A stretch of DNA of 64,000 nt. It comes from Maritimibacter fusiformis (GTDB lineage: Bacteria; Pseudomonadota; Alphaproteobacteria; Rhodobacterales; Rhodobacteraceae). Both the position numbers and the translations under genes were made by a program. Every line of letters starts with the position of its first letter. Within the stretch, counting starts at the first letter, position 1. Below the pieces are notes generated by a model. The model was not told the DNA's origin and did no database searches. It saw only the letters and a program-made list of their open reading frames with translations. The stretch is taken from positions 248,001-312,000 of the forward strand of contig NZ_VSIY01000015.1 in assembly GCF_008086115.1 (NCBI RefSeq). Reading direction: 5' to 3'. Shown here piece by piece: positions 1 to 7,259 of the stretch.

Positions 1-2
1 AA

Positions 3-1112
3 ATCACCCGGCATGACCCGGTCGACCTGGTGCTGTCGGACTGGATGATGCCCGGCATGGACGGGCTGGAGCTTTGCCGGCAGGTGCGCGCCAACAGCCG
101 CGACCGCTATGTCTATTTCATCCTCCTGACCTCCAAGAGCGAAAAGGGCGCGGTGGCGCAGGGGCTGAACGTCGGGGCCGACGACTTCCTGACCAAGCCG
201 GTCAATCCTGAAGAGCTTCGCGCCCGGATCAACGCCGGCGACCGCATCCTGAGGATGGAGCGGGAGTTGTCGGACAAGAACCGGCTGGTCAGCGAAACCC
301 TATCGGAAATCCAGACGCTCTATGACGCGGTCGACCGCGACCTGATCGAAGCGCGCAAATTGCAGCAGGCGCTGGTGCGTGAGCGATCCCGTGATTTTGG
401 ATCGGCCAGCGTCGCGCTGCTTCTCAAGCCAAGCGGTCATGTCGGGGGCGATCTGGTCGGTTTCTTTCGTGCCGGACCGGACAAGGTGGCGCTGTTCGGC
501 ATCGACGTGTCGGGCCACGGCATCGCTTCGGCACTGCTGACCGCGCGGCTGGCCGGGTATCTTTCGGACGGCTCGCCCGAGCAGAACATCGCGCTGGAAC
601 GGGGAACCGACGGCAGTTTTTCCGCGCGGCCCCCGTCGGAGGTCGCGTCGCTTCTCAACGTGCTGATGCTCGAGGAGATGCAGTCCGATATCTACTTCAC
701 GCTGGTGCTGGGCTATCTCGACCTGAAAACCGGGGTGGTCGACATCACGCAATGCGGCCATCCGAACCCGGCGATCCTGCGGGCGGATGGCCAGGTGGAG
801 TTTCACGGGCAGGGCGGCCTGCCGATCGGGCTGGTCGAGAACGCGGACTATGACCAATGGCGCCTGACGTTGAAGCCGGGCGACCGGTTGCTGCTCTATT
901 CGGACGGATTGACGGAATGTGCCGATGAGGATGGCGTCCTGCTGGACGAAGCCGGGCTGACCAGGATCGTCACCGACAATGCCGAACTGATCGGCAATGA
1001 CTTTTTCGAAGCATTGGTCTGGGATCTCGACATGTTCAGCGCGGGCCACGATTTTGCCGACGACCTGTCCTGCGCGATGGCCACGTTTCACGGTGGCGCC
1101 CCGTTGCGATAG
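3..1112 (+). CDS. Response regulator with PP2C-type (SpoIIE/RsbU) serine phosphatase output, 5' truncated
   Basis: The reading frame is already open at base 3 and encodes the beta-3 strand of a receiver domain (DLVLSDWMMPGMDG) before the first possible internal start, so the gene begins outside the window. The visible part holds the second half of a CheY-like receiver with its phosphoacceptor Asp (LSDW) and the conserved Lys (LTKPVNPEE), a linker helix that is probably coiled coil, and a complete PP2C/SpoIIE domain with metal-binding signatures (GGDLVG, DVSGHG, SDGLTE). Such proteins dephosphorylate an anti-sigma-factor antagonist in response to phosphorylation of the receiver. No STAS or anti-sigma kinase partner is visible downstream; the next gene is hslO after a 94-base gap. 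The architecture is secure; the target is unknown. Confidence 0.88.
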   Translation: MTRHDPVDLVLSDWMMPGMDGLELCRQVRANSRDRYVYFILLTSKSEKGAVAQGLNVGADDFLTKPVNPEELRARINAGDRILRMERELSDKNRLVSETLSEIQTLYDAVDRDLIEARKLQQALVRERSRDFGSASVALLLKPSGHVGGDLVGFFRAGPDKVALFGIDVSGHGIASALLTARLAGYLSDGSPEQNIALERGTDGSFSARPPSEVASLLNVLMLEEMQSDIYFTLVLGYLDLKTGVVDITQCGHPNPAILRADGQVEFHGQGGLPIGLVENADYDQWRLTLKPGDRLLLYSDGLTECADEDGVLLDEAGLTRIVTDNAELIGNDFFEALVWDLDMFSAGHDFADDLSCAMATFHGGAPLR

Positions 1113-1206
1113 GGACGCGATAGCGCCCTGCCGGGGGTTTCCCCCGCCTGTTGCCCTGCCCATATAGACGCGGTAGAGGGGCCAAAGCGCAACGGGAAAG
1201 CAACAC

Positions 1207-2196
1207 ATGAGCATCGGATCACGCATCGCCTGGGATGACACGGTTTTGCCGTTTCAGCTTGACCGAAGCGACATTCGCGGTCGGGTGGTGCGCCTAGACG
1301 GGGTGCTCGACGAAGTCCTGTCGCAGCACGACTATCCCCCGGCCATCGAACGGCTGGTGGCGGAGGCGACGCTGTTGACCGCCCTGATCGGGCCGACCAT
1401 CAAACTGCGCTGGAAACTGTCGCTGCAGGTGCGCGGCGACGGCCCGGCCCGGCTGGTGGCAACGGACTACTTCGCCCCGAACGCCCCGGGCGAGCCGGGT
1501 CGCCTGCGCGCCTATGCCAGTTTCGACAGAGAGCGGCTGGACGAACTGGCCGATCCGTTTCCGCAGATCGGACATGGCTATTTCGCGGTGTTGATCGACC
1601 AGGGCGAGGGCACGACGCCCTATTCCGGCATGACGCCGATTGCCGGAACCACGCTCTCCGATTGTGCCCAGACCTATTTCGCGCAATCCGAACAGCTTCC
1701 GACCCGCTTCGCGCTGAGCTTTGACAAGAAGGCCGACGGCTGGCGCGCGGGCGGCGTCATGGTGCAGAAAATGCCGAAAGCCTCGCCGTTCGTCGCAAAA
1801 GATGGTGCGAGCGGGGAACAGGGGCTTTTGTCGTCGGCGGATATCCTGACGGACGGTGACGAGATGGAAGGCTGGACGCGCGCCAATGCGCATCTTGAAA
1901 CCGTGACCGAGGCCGAGTTGACCGGGCCCGATATTCAACCGACGCAACTGCTGGTGCGGCTGTTTCACGAGGAAGAGCCGCGCGTATTCGACCCTGCGCG
2001 GCTTCAGTTCGGTTGCCCGTGTTCAAGCGACCGCGTGCGCCGGAGCCTGTCGATCTATTCGCAAAAGGACATCGGCCACATGACCACCGAGGACGGCAAG
2101 GTCACCGCCGATTGCCAGTTCTGCGGTGCGCACTACGAGTTCGACCCGAAAACGCTTGGCTTCGAGGCCGAGGCGCGGCGTGACACGGACGACTGA
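1207..2196 (+). CDS. hslO: Redox-regulated chaperone Hsp33
   Basis: Hsp33 is a cytoplasmic holdase activated by oxidative unfolding. This 329-residue protein is the usual length and carries the diagnostic zinc-binding cysteines near its C-terminus: Cys270 and Cys272 (CPC) and Cys303 and Cys306 (CQFC), the CxC...CxxC signature of the redox switch. The start is the ATG at 1207 after an A-rich stretch. The following Nudix gene begins inside its last codons (17-base overlap), so the two are probably co-translated. Confidence 0.95.
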   Translation: MSIGSRIAWDDTVLPFQLDRSDIRGRVVRLDGVLDEVLSQHDYPPAIERLVAEATLLTALIGPTIKLRWKLSLQVRGDGPARLVATDYFAPNAPGEPGRLRAYASFDRERLDELADPFPQIGHGYFAVLIDQGEGTTPYSGMTPIAGTTLSDCAQTYFAQSEQLPTRFALSFDKKADGWRAGGVMVQKMPKASPFVAKDGASGEQGLLSSADILTDGDEMEGWTRANAHLETVTEAELTGPDIQPTQLLVRLFHEEEPRVFDPARLQFGCPCSSDRVRRSLSIYSQKDIGHMTTEDGKVTADCQFCGAHYEFDPKTLGFEAEARRDTDD

Positions 2197-2779
2197 CCAG
2201 ATCGCCGCGCTGCGGCGTGCCGCGGGGGATGAGGGGGCGACCTCGGATTTCGATCTGGCACCCGAGTTTCGGCCGGCACCGCGGACCTTGCGTCCGGCCG
2301 GCGTGCTGATCGCCTTCGAAGAAACGCCAACCGGTCTGCGGCTGTTTCTGACCAAGCGCGCCTCCGGTTTGAAACACCACCCCGGGCAGATCGCCTTTCC
2401 CGGCGGCAAGGTCGATCCGGGCGACAGCGACGCGGTGGCCGCCGCCCTGCGCGAGGCCGAAGAGGAAATCAGCCTGCCGCGCGACAATGTCGAGATCATC
2501 GGCACCCTGCCAAGCCACGAAACCGTCACCGGGTTCAGCGTGACGCCGGTGCTGGGCCTTGTGCAGGGCCGGTTTTCGCCGGTCGCCGAGGCGGGCGAGG
2601 TCGAAGAGATCTTTACCGTTCCTTACCCGCATGTGGCTGATCGGTCGCGCTACCTGGTCGAGGGGCGGATTTTCCGGGGCAGGCCGCGGCAGTTCTATGC
2701 CGTGCCCTATGGCCCCTACTATATCTGGGGCGCCACCGCCCGGATGCTGCATGTCCTGGCCGAAAGACTGGCGCCGTGA
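2180..2779 (+). CDS. Nudix hydrolase, CoA pyrophosphatase (NudL/YeaB) type
   Basis: The 199-residue protein has a Nudix fold with the box reading FPGGKVDPGDSD followed by ALREAEEEI, which keeps the REx2-3EE metal-binding core. The preceding LTKRASGLKHHPGQIAFPGG is typical of the CoA pyrophosphatase branch, which cleaves CoA and acyl-CoA to 4'-phosphopantetheine and 3',5'-ADP. I place the start at the GTG at 2180 (MTRTTDQIAALR): longer versions would add low-complexity residues encoded inside hslO. It ends in a GTGA overlap with the next gene, so it belongs to a tightly packed operon. Substrate assignment rests on family resemblance only. Confidence 0.85.
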   Translation: MTRTTDQIAALRRAAGDEGATSDFDLAPEFRPAPRTLRPAGVLIAFEETPTGLRLFLTKRASGLKHHPGQIAFPGGKVDPGDSDAVAAALREAEEEISLPRDNVEIIGTLPSHETVTGFSVTPVLGLVQGRFSPVAEAGEVEEIFTVPYPHVADRSRYLVEGRIFRGRPRQFYAVPYGPYYIWGATARMLHVLAERLAP

Positions 2780-3936
2780 GCGTTCGCATCACCGATGACT
2801 GGCTGCACGACGCCGGGGCGCAGCGCCTGTGTTCGATGCTGCTGGAGGCCGGGTTTCAGGCTTATTTCGTCGGCGGTTGCGTGCGTAATGCGCTGCTGGG
2901 CGCGCCGATTTCGGATATTGATCTGACCACCGACGCCACCCCGGAAACGGTGGTGGCGCTGGCCGAGGCATCCGGGTTCAACCCGGTCCCGACCGGGATC
3001 GAGCATGGCACCGTCACCGTCGTGGTCGAAGGGCATCCGTTCGAGGTGACGACCTTCCGCCACGATGTCGAGACCGATGGCCGCCGCGCGGTCGTGTCCT
3101 TCGCGCGGACCATCGAGGAAGATGCGCGACGGCGCGATTTCACCATGAACGCGCTTTATGCCCGGGCAGACGGGACGGTGCTGGACCCGCTTGGCGGGCT
3201 TCCGGACCTGCGCGCCCGGCGGGTGCGGTTCATCGACGATGCTGGCGACCGGATTCGCGAGGATTACCTGCGAATCCTGCGGTTCTTTCGCTTTCATGCC
3301 TGGTATGGCGACCCCGCCGAAGGGCTCGATCCCGAGGCATTGGCGGCGGTGTCGGAACTGGCCGACGGTCTCGACACCCTGTCGCGAGAGCGGGTCGGCG
3401 CCGAGATGTGCAAGCTCTTGTCCGCCCCTGACCCGGCGCCTGCGGTTTCGGCGATGGCGCGGTCGGGTGTGCTCGCGCGCGTCCTGCCCGGCGCCGAGAC
3501 CGGCGCGTTGGCACCTCTGGTGCATCTGGAACAACAGTCGAAAACGCCGCCCAAGGCGATGCGGCGCATGGCCAGCCTTGGCGGCGACGATCATCAGGAG
3601 CGGTTTCGCCTGTCCAACTCCGATGCGCGCGACCTTGCCCGGTTGCGCGATGCGCTGGGCGGCACGGCGGAGCCGGAGGAACTGGCCTATCGGCTGGGGG
3701 CGGGTGCGGCGCGGGACGTTGTGTTGCTGAACGCGGCGATGTTGGGTAACGGCCTGCCCGATGACCTCGAGGCAAGATTGAACCTGGGCGCATCGGCCCG
3801 GTTTCCGGTCGCGCCGAAAGACCTGATGCCCGAGTTCCAAGGCCCGGCGCTGGGCGCGGAGCTGCGCAGGCTGGAGGATCGCTGGATCGCGTCGGAGTTC
3901 ACGCTGTCGCGCGACGCGTTGCTGGGGCGCGGCTGA
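2776..3936 (+). CDS. cca: CCA tRNA nucleotidyltransferase / poly(A) polymerase family protein
   Basis: This class II nucleotidyltransferase adds or repairs the 3' CCA of tRNA. The 386-residue protein opens with the catalytic head: FVGGCVRN (residues 32-38) and DIDLTTD (47-53, two metal-binding Asp), then RRDFTMNALY (119-128), the standard order of head and neck motifs. The GTG start at 2776 overlaps the TGA of the Nudix gene. Both tRNA genes in this window encode CCA in the DNA, so repair rather than de novo addition may be the main need. Bacterial poly(A) polymerase belongs to the same superfamily, but length and N-terminus fit the alphaproteobacterial CCA enzyme better. Confidence 0.9.
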   Translation: MSVRITDDWLHDAGAQRLCSMLLEAGFQAYFVGGCVRNALLGAPISDIDLTTDATPETVVALAEASGFNPVPTGIEHGTVTVVVEGHPFEVTTFRHDVETDGRRAVVSFARTIEEDARRRDFTMNALYARADGTVLDPLGGLPDLRARRVRFIDDAGDRIREDYLRILRFFRFHAWYGDPAEGLDPEALAAVSELADGLDTLSRERVGAEMCKLLSAPDPAPAVSAMARSGVLARVLPGAETGALAPLVHLEQQSKTPPKAMRRMASLGGDDHQERFRLSNSDARDLARLRDALGGTAEPEELAYRLGAGAARDVVLLNAAMLGNGLPDDLEARLNLGASARFPVAPKDLMPEFQGPALGAELRRLEDRWIASEFTLSRDALLGRG

Positions 3937-5147
3937 TGCCGGTCGTGATCGAACGCCTGGGACATCTTGGTGACGGTATCGCGCCGGGGCCGCTCTATGT
4001 GCCGCGCACCCTGCCCGGTGAGGTTGTCGAGGGTGAGATCACAGGCGACCGACTCGAACTTCCCCGAATCCTGACCCCTTCGCCGAACCGCGTCCGACCG
4101 CCTTGCCCGCACTATCGCGCGTGCGGCGGGTGCAGCTTGCAGCACGCTTCTGACGGGTTCGTCGCCGGCTGGAAGGTCGGCATCGTTCAGTCCGCCTTGC
4201 GCGCGCAGGGATTGCCGCATGCAGTTGAAGGTATTTCGACCTCGCCACCGGGCACGCGGCGGCGCGCGGTGCTGTCGGGGCGGCGGACGAAATCCGGCGC
4301 GCTGGTCGGGTTTCATGCGCCGAAATCGGATCATCTGACCGCCATTCCCAGATGCGTCCTGCTCGATCCGCGTCTGATGGCGGCGGTGCCGGCCTTCGAG
4401 GCGCTGACCGTCGCCGGTACATCGCGCAAGTCCGAGATCAAGCTCACGGTAACGGCGAGCGAGGCCGGGGTGGACGTTGCCGTCGCGGATGGCAAACCGC
4501 TTAGTGCCGAATTGGAAACGACGCTTGCGGGCATTGCTGGCGAACACGGTCTGGCGCGCCTGACCTGGGGCGGCGAACCGGTGGCGTTGATCGCGCCCCC
4601 GGTCCAGAGATTCGGCTCCGCTCTCGTGGTCCCGCCGCCAGGCGCGTTTCTTCAGGCCACCGAATCGGGTGAGGGCGCGCTTTGCGCCTCGGTCAAGGCG
4701 GCGGTTAGTGGGGCGAGGCGGATCGTCGATCTGTTTGCCGGATGCGGGACATTCGCGCTGCCGCTGGCCGCGCGCGCGGAGGTTCACGCGGTGGAAGGCG
4801 ACGATGCGATGATCCGGGCGCTCGACGCGGGGTGGCGGATGGCCAGCGGGCTGAAACAGGTGACGACAGAGGTGCGCGACCTGTTCCGCCAGCCGTTGCT
4901 GCCTGATGAGTTGGACCGGTTCGACGCCGTGGTGATCGATCCGCCGCGCGCCGGGGCCGAAGCACAGGTGGCCGAGATCGCGCGCTCGAAGGTCGGGCTG
5001 GTCGCGGCGGTGTCCTGCAATCCGGTGACCTTCGCGCGCGACGCAAGAACGCTTGCCGAGGCGGGGTTTTCGCTGGACCGGGTGCGGGTGGTCGACCAGT
5101 TTCGCTGGTCGACCCATGTCGAGCTTGCGGCGCGGTTCGTGCGGTAG
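3936..5147 (+). CDS. Fe-S class I SAM-dependent RNA (uracil-5-)-methyltransferase, RlmD/RumA family
   Basis: The 403-residue protein begins with a short TRAM-like segment, then an iron-sulfur cluster motif with Cys57, Cys63 and Cys66 (CPHYRACGGC) and a probable fourth ligand at Cys140. The SAM-binding motif VDLFAGCGTF lies at 264-273, DPP at 335-337, and the catalytic cysteine in SCNPVTF at Cys361. These features define the RumA/RlmD/TrmA family, which methylates C5 of uridine in rRNA or tRNA. The ATG at 3936 overlaps the stop of the CCA gene (ATGA). It is the last gene of the operon and converges on the CAP lipoprotein gene six bases away. The exact target uridine cannot be told from sequence. 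Confidence 0.9.
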   Translation: MPVVIERLGHLGDGIAPGPLYVPRTLPGEVVEGEITGDRLELPRILTPSPNRVRPPCPHYRACGGCSLQHASDGFVAGWKVGIVQSALRAQGLPHAVEGISTSPPGTRRRAVLSGRRTKSGALVGFHAPKSDHLTAIPRCVLLDPRLMAAVPAFEALTVAGTSRKSEIKLTVTASEAGVDVAVADGKPLSAELETTLAGIAGEHGLARLTWGGEPVALIAPPVQRFGSALVVPPPGAFLQATESGEGALCASVKAAVSGARRIVDLFAGCGTFALPLAARAEVHAVEGDDAMIRALDAGWRMASGLKQVTTEVRDLFRQPLLPDELDRFDAVVIDPPRAGAEAQVAEIARSKVGLVAAVSCNPVTFARDARTLAEAGFSLDRVRVVDQFRWSTHVELAARFVR

Positions 5148-5153
5148 ACGGGC

Positions 5154-5666
5154 TTAGCTGCCCATCAGCATGGTCCACCAGATCTTGCCGTTTTCTTCCT
5201 GATACCAGGCAAAGCCGATCTGGGTCGCGCGCCGGTCGAGCACCACGTCGCGGGTGTCTTTCTGCTCCATCCAGGCGGCCAGCGTCTCAAGCTCGGTCTC
5301 GAAAGTCTCCGAGATGTTCTCGCCCAGCATTACGCCGGAATATCCGACGCGGGCAACCCGGTCGAGTGGCGACGACCCGTCCGAGCCGAAATGCCAGGCG
5401 CGGTTCTGAATGTGCATGTCACGCGAATGGGTCGCAGCAGCGGCGGTCAGTTGCGCGTTCAGCGTGACCGGCGGTGCCCCGGCGGCGCGGCGCAACTCGT
5501 TGATGCTGTCGACCATGCGATAGGTGATCTTGTCTTTTTCGAACGCCGAGATCCGGTGAACCGTGGGCAGCGGCTTGCCGTCCGGCCCAAGCTGGACCGG
5601 CGCCGGCGCAGCGCATGCGGCCAGCGTGATGACGAGCACCGCGAGCAGAGAAAAAGCGCGTTTCAT
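5154..5666 (-). CDS. CAP-domain (SCP/PR1, YkwD-like) lipoprotein
   Basis: The 170-residue protein has a lipoprotein signal peptide: MKRA, a hydrophobic stretch, and the lipobox LAAC with the acylated Cys near residue 18. After a short linker comes a compact CAP domain with the typical order of motifs: HSRDMHIQNRAWHFG and GENI near the middle, and WYQEENGKIWWT near the end. Bacterial CAP proteins act in the envelope; their function is poorly defined. The gene converges on the methyltransferase gene and lies divergently from an L,D-transpeptidase gene, suggesting a cell-wall setting by context only. Confidence 0.85.
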   Translation of the reverse strand: MKRAFSLLAVLVITLAACAAPAPVQLGPDGKPLPTVHRISAFEKDKITYRMVDSINELRRAAGAPPVTLNAQLTAAAATHSRDMHIQNRAWHFGSDGSSPLDRVARVGYSGVMLGENISETFETELETLAAWMEQKDTRDVVLDRRATQIGFAWYQEENGKIWWTMLMGS

Positions 5667-5769
5667 GGTGTCCTTCCGAAGTCGACCAATTCCAAATCAT
5701 TTTGCGCGCCGCTGAGCGTATTGCAACCCGCCGGGCCGACCGAAATCGCCGTTGTGACGCCCGTTTGAT

Positions 5770-5798
5770 TTGCGAGCGCGGCGCCACGGCCGTATATA
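5770..5798 (+). promoter_or_regulatory. Possible sigma-70-type promoter of the L,D-transpeptidase gene
   Basis: TTGCGA (5770-5775) and TATATA (5793-5798) are separated by 17 bases, in the divergent region ahead of the ATG at 5839. Only hexamer resemblance and location support it. Confidence 0.35.
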
Positions 5799-5838
5799 GT
5801 GCGTCAGGTTAGCAATCAATCGAGGATTGGAACGACCA

Positions 5839-6435
5839 ATGAATTCGAAGAGAACGCGCGGATTTGACCGCAGAACCTTTCTTGCGACATCGCTGGCCGC
5901 CGCCGGTGGCGCGGTTGCGCCCGCCCTGGCCCAGAGCGAACCGGAATACGTGACGGCCGAGCGCGAGATCGTGCGCCGCAACATGTCGAGCTTTCGGGCG
6001 CTCGACTGGCGGCCGTATTTTTCGAACCTCAGAAACGGGGTGATCCTGGTCGATACCGTGTCGCGGAGTCTGCACTACTGGTCCGAGGACGCGTCGATCT
6101 ACAAGCTGTTCCCGACCTCGGTGCCGCTGACCGAAGAGATGACGCGGCGCGGACGCACCAGCGTGGTGCGCAAGGTGGTTGGCCCCGACTGGCGGCCGAC
6201 ACCGTCGATGCTGGCGCGAAATCCCGAATGGCCAAGCTACATCCCGCCGGGCCCGGACAATCCGCTCGGCACCCATGCGCTCTACCTGAGCTGGCAGTAC
6301 TACCGGATCCACGGAACCCACGACACGCGCAAGATCGGGCGGCGGTCGTCGAACGGATGCATCGGCCTCTACAACGAACATATTGAAGAACTTTTCGCGC
6401 TGACCAAGGTCGGGACACAGGTGTTGCTTATTTGA
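5839..6435 (+). CDS. L,D-transpeptidase (YkuD family) with Tat-type signal peptide
   Basis: L,D-transpeptidases form 3-3 crosslinks in peptidoglycan or attach proteins to it. The catalytic signature is present near the C-terminus: HGTHDTRKIGRRSSNGCIGLY, with the His and the nucleophilic Cys (SNGCIG). The N-terminus (FDRRTFLATSLAAAGGAVAPALAQ) looks like a twin-arginine signal peptide with a cleavage site after ALA. I chose the ATG at 5839 (198 residues) over the upstream TTG at 5827 because GAGG at 5822-5825 then has workable spacing and extra residues would precede the signal. It is divergent from the CAP lipoprotein gene. Confidence 0.9.
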   Translation: MNSKRTRGFDRRTFLATSLAAAGGAVAPALAQSEPEYVTAEREIVRRNMSSFRALDWRPYFSNLRNGVILVDTVSRSLHYWSEDASIYKLFPTSVPLTEEMTRRGRTSVVRKVVGPDWRPTPSMLARNPEWPSYIPPGPDNPLGTHALYLSWQYYRIHGTHDTRKIGRRSSNGCIGLYNEHIEELFALTKVGTQVLLI

Positions 6436-6470
6436 CAACACAAGGATGTTTTAGCCGAATCCAGTTGCAA

Positions 6471-6490
6471 AAAACCGCCGGTTCGGTTTT
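6471..6490 (+). terminator. Weak terminator-like hairpin after the L,D-transpeptidase gene
   Basis: AAAACCG (6471-6477) pairs with CGGTTTT (6484-6490) around a six-base loop, about 35 bases after the stop codon. The U tract is part of the stem, so termination would be modest. Confidence 0.3.
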
Positions 6491-6559
6491 CTAGGCTCAC
6501 GAGGTACAGAACTACCCTGGATCCGGCGCGGAGCGTCGGACAGACAATTGGAGATTGAG

Positions 6560-6748
6560 ATGAAAAAAGTCCTGCTTGTTTCGGCCGTTGCCGTTCTCGC
6601 CGCCACCGCAGCTCACGCCGGCACCGTTGCGCCGCCGATCATGGAGCCGCACGTTGTTGTCGAAACCTCGACCTCGTCGTCGTCGGCCGGCATCATCGTT
6701 CCGCTGCTGTTCATCGCCGCCGTTGCCGCTGCGATCTGGCTGCTCTGA
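6560..6748 (+). CDS. Small membrane protein with signal peptide and C-terminal hydrophobic helix, unknown function
   Basis: The 62-residue protein starts at the ATG at 6560, preceded by GGAGA; the TTG at 6548 is a poorer choice. It has a cleavable-looking signal peptide (MKKVLLVSAVAVLAATAAHAG), a short central segment (PPIMEPHVVVE), a serine run, and a C-terminal hydrophobic helix (IIVPLLFIAAVAAAIWLL) ending at the last residue. Small proteins of this layout occur widely in Rhodobacteraceae without a known role. It stands alone between its own upstream gap and a strong terminator, so it is probably monocistronic. Confidence 0.75.
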   Translation: MKKVLLVSAVAVLAATAAHAGTVAPPIMEPHVVVETSTSSSSAGIIVPLLFIAAVAAAIWLL

Positions 6749-6785
6749 TCGAGACATTCGGTCAGGTCTTCGGACCCAACCGAGG

Positions 6786-6812
6786 AAAGCCCCGCCAAAC
6801 GGCGGGGTTTTT
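6786..6812 (+). terminator. Rho-independent terminator of the small membrane protein gene
   Basis: CCCCGCC (6790-6796) pairs with GGCGGGG (6801-6807) around AAAC and is followed by five T and then CTTT. It lies about 40 bases after the stop codon. Confidence 0.85.
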
Positions 6813-6844
6813 CTTTGCCTGATCTGTTTACCTGACTGACGGAA

Positions 6845-6885
6845 AACAAAAAAGACGCCCGGGGCCGCTGGCCTCGGGCGTCTTT
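6845..6885 (-). terminator. Rho-independent terminator of trxA
   Basis: AAAGACGCCCG (6851-6861) and CGGGCGTCTTT (6875-6885) form an 11-base-pair stem. On the minus strand the stem is followed by a T run (the A run at 6844-6853), placed just downstream of the trxA stop. Confidence 0.85.
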
Positions 6886-6903
6886 CTGTCTTGGACAGGC
6901 GAA

Positions 6904-7224
6904 TCAGATCGATTCGGAAATCCAGCTGTCGAGCGCGGTCTTGGGCGCTGCCCCGACCTTCTGCGACACGACTTCGCCGTCCTTGAACATGAACAGCGTC
7001 GGAATGCCGCGCACCCCCATCATCGCGGGCGATTGCGGGTTCTCGTCCACATTCACCTTGGCGATCTTGATCTTGTCGCCGTACTGGGTGGCCAGCTCTT
7101 CGAGGGCGGGGCCGATCATCTTGCAGGGTCCGCACCACTCGGCCCAGAAATCCACGACCACCGGAACGGTGGATTTCAGGACTTCTTCTTCGAAGGTGGC
7201 GTCGGTGACGGATATGGTGGACAT
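6904..7224 (-). CDS. trxA: Thioredoxin
   Basis: The 106-residue cytoplasmic thioredoxin has the canonical active site WCGPC (Cys31 and Cys34) and the cis-Pro segment RGIPTLFMF. The start at 7224 is supported by AAGGAG spaced seven bases upstream; the longer frame to 7242 has no such signal. It lies 35 bases downstream of addA on the same strand and has its own terminator, so it is probably the last gene of the regB-side unit, perhaps with an internal promoter as well. Confidence 0.95.
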   Translation of the reverse strand: MSTISVTDATFEEEVLKSTVPVVVDFWAEWCGPCKMIGPALEELATQYGDKIKIAKVNVDENPQSPAMMGVRGIPTLFMFKDGEVVSQKVGAAPKTALDSWISESI

Positions 7225-7259
7225 CAAATTGCTCCTTGGCATATTTTGTTGGTCAGAAC

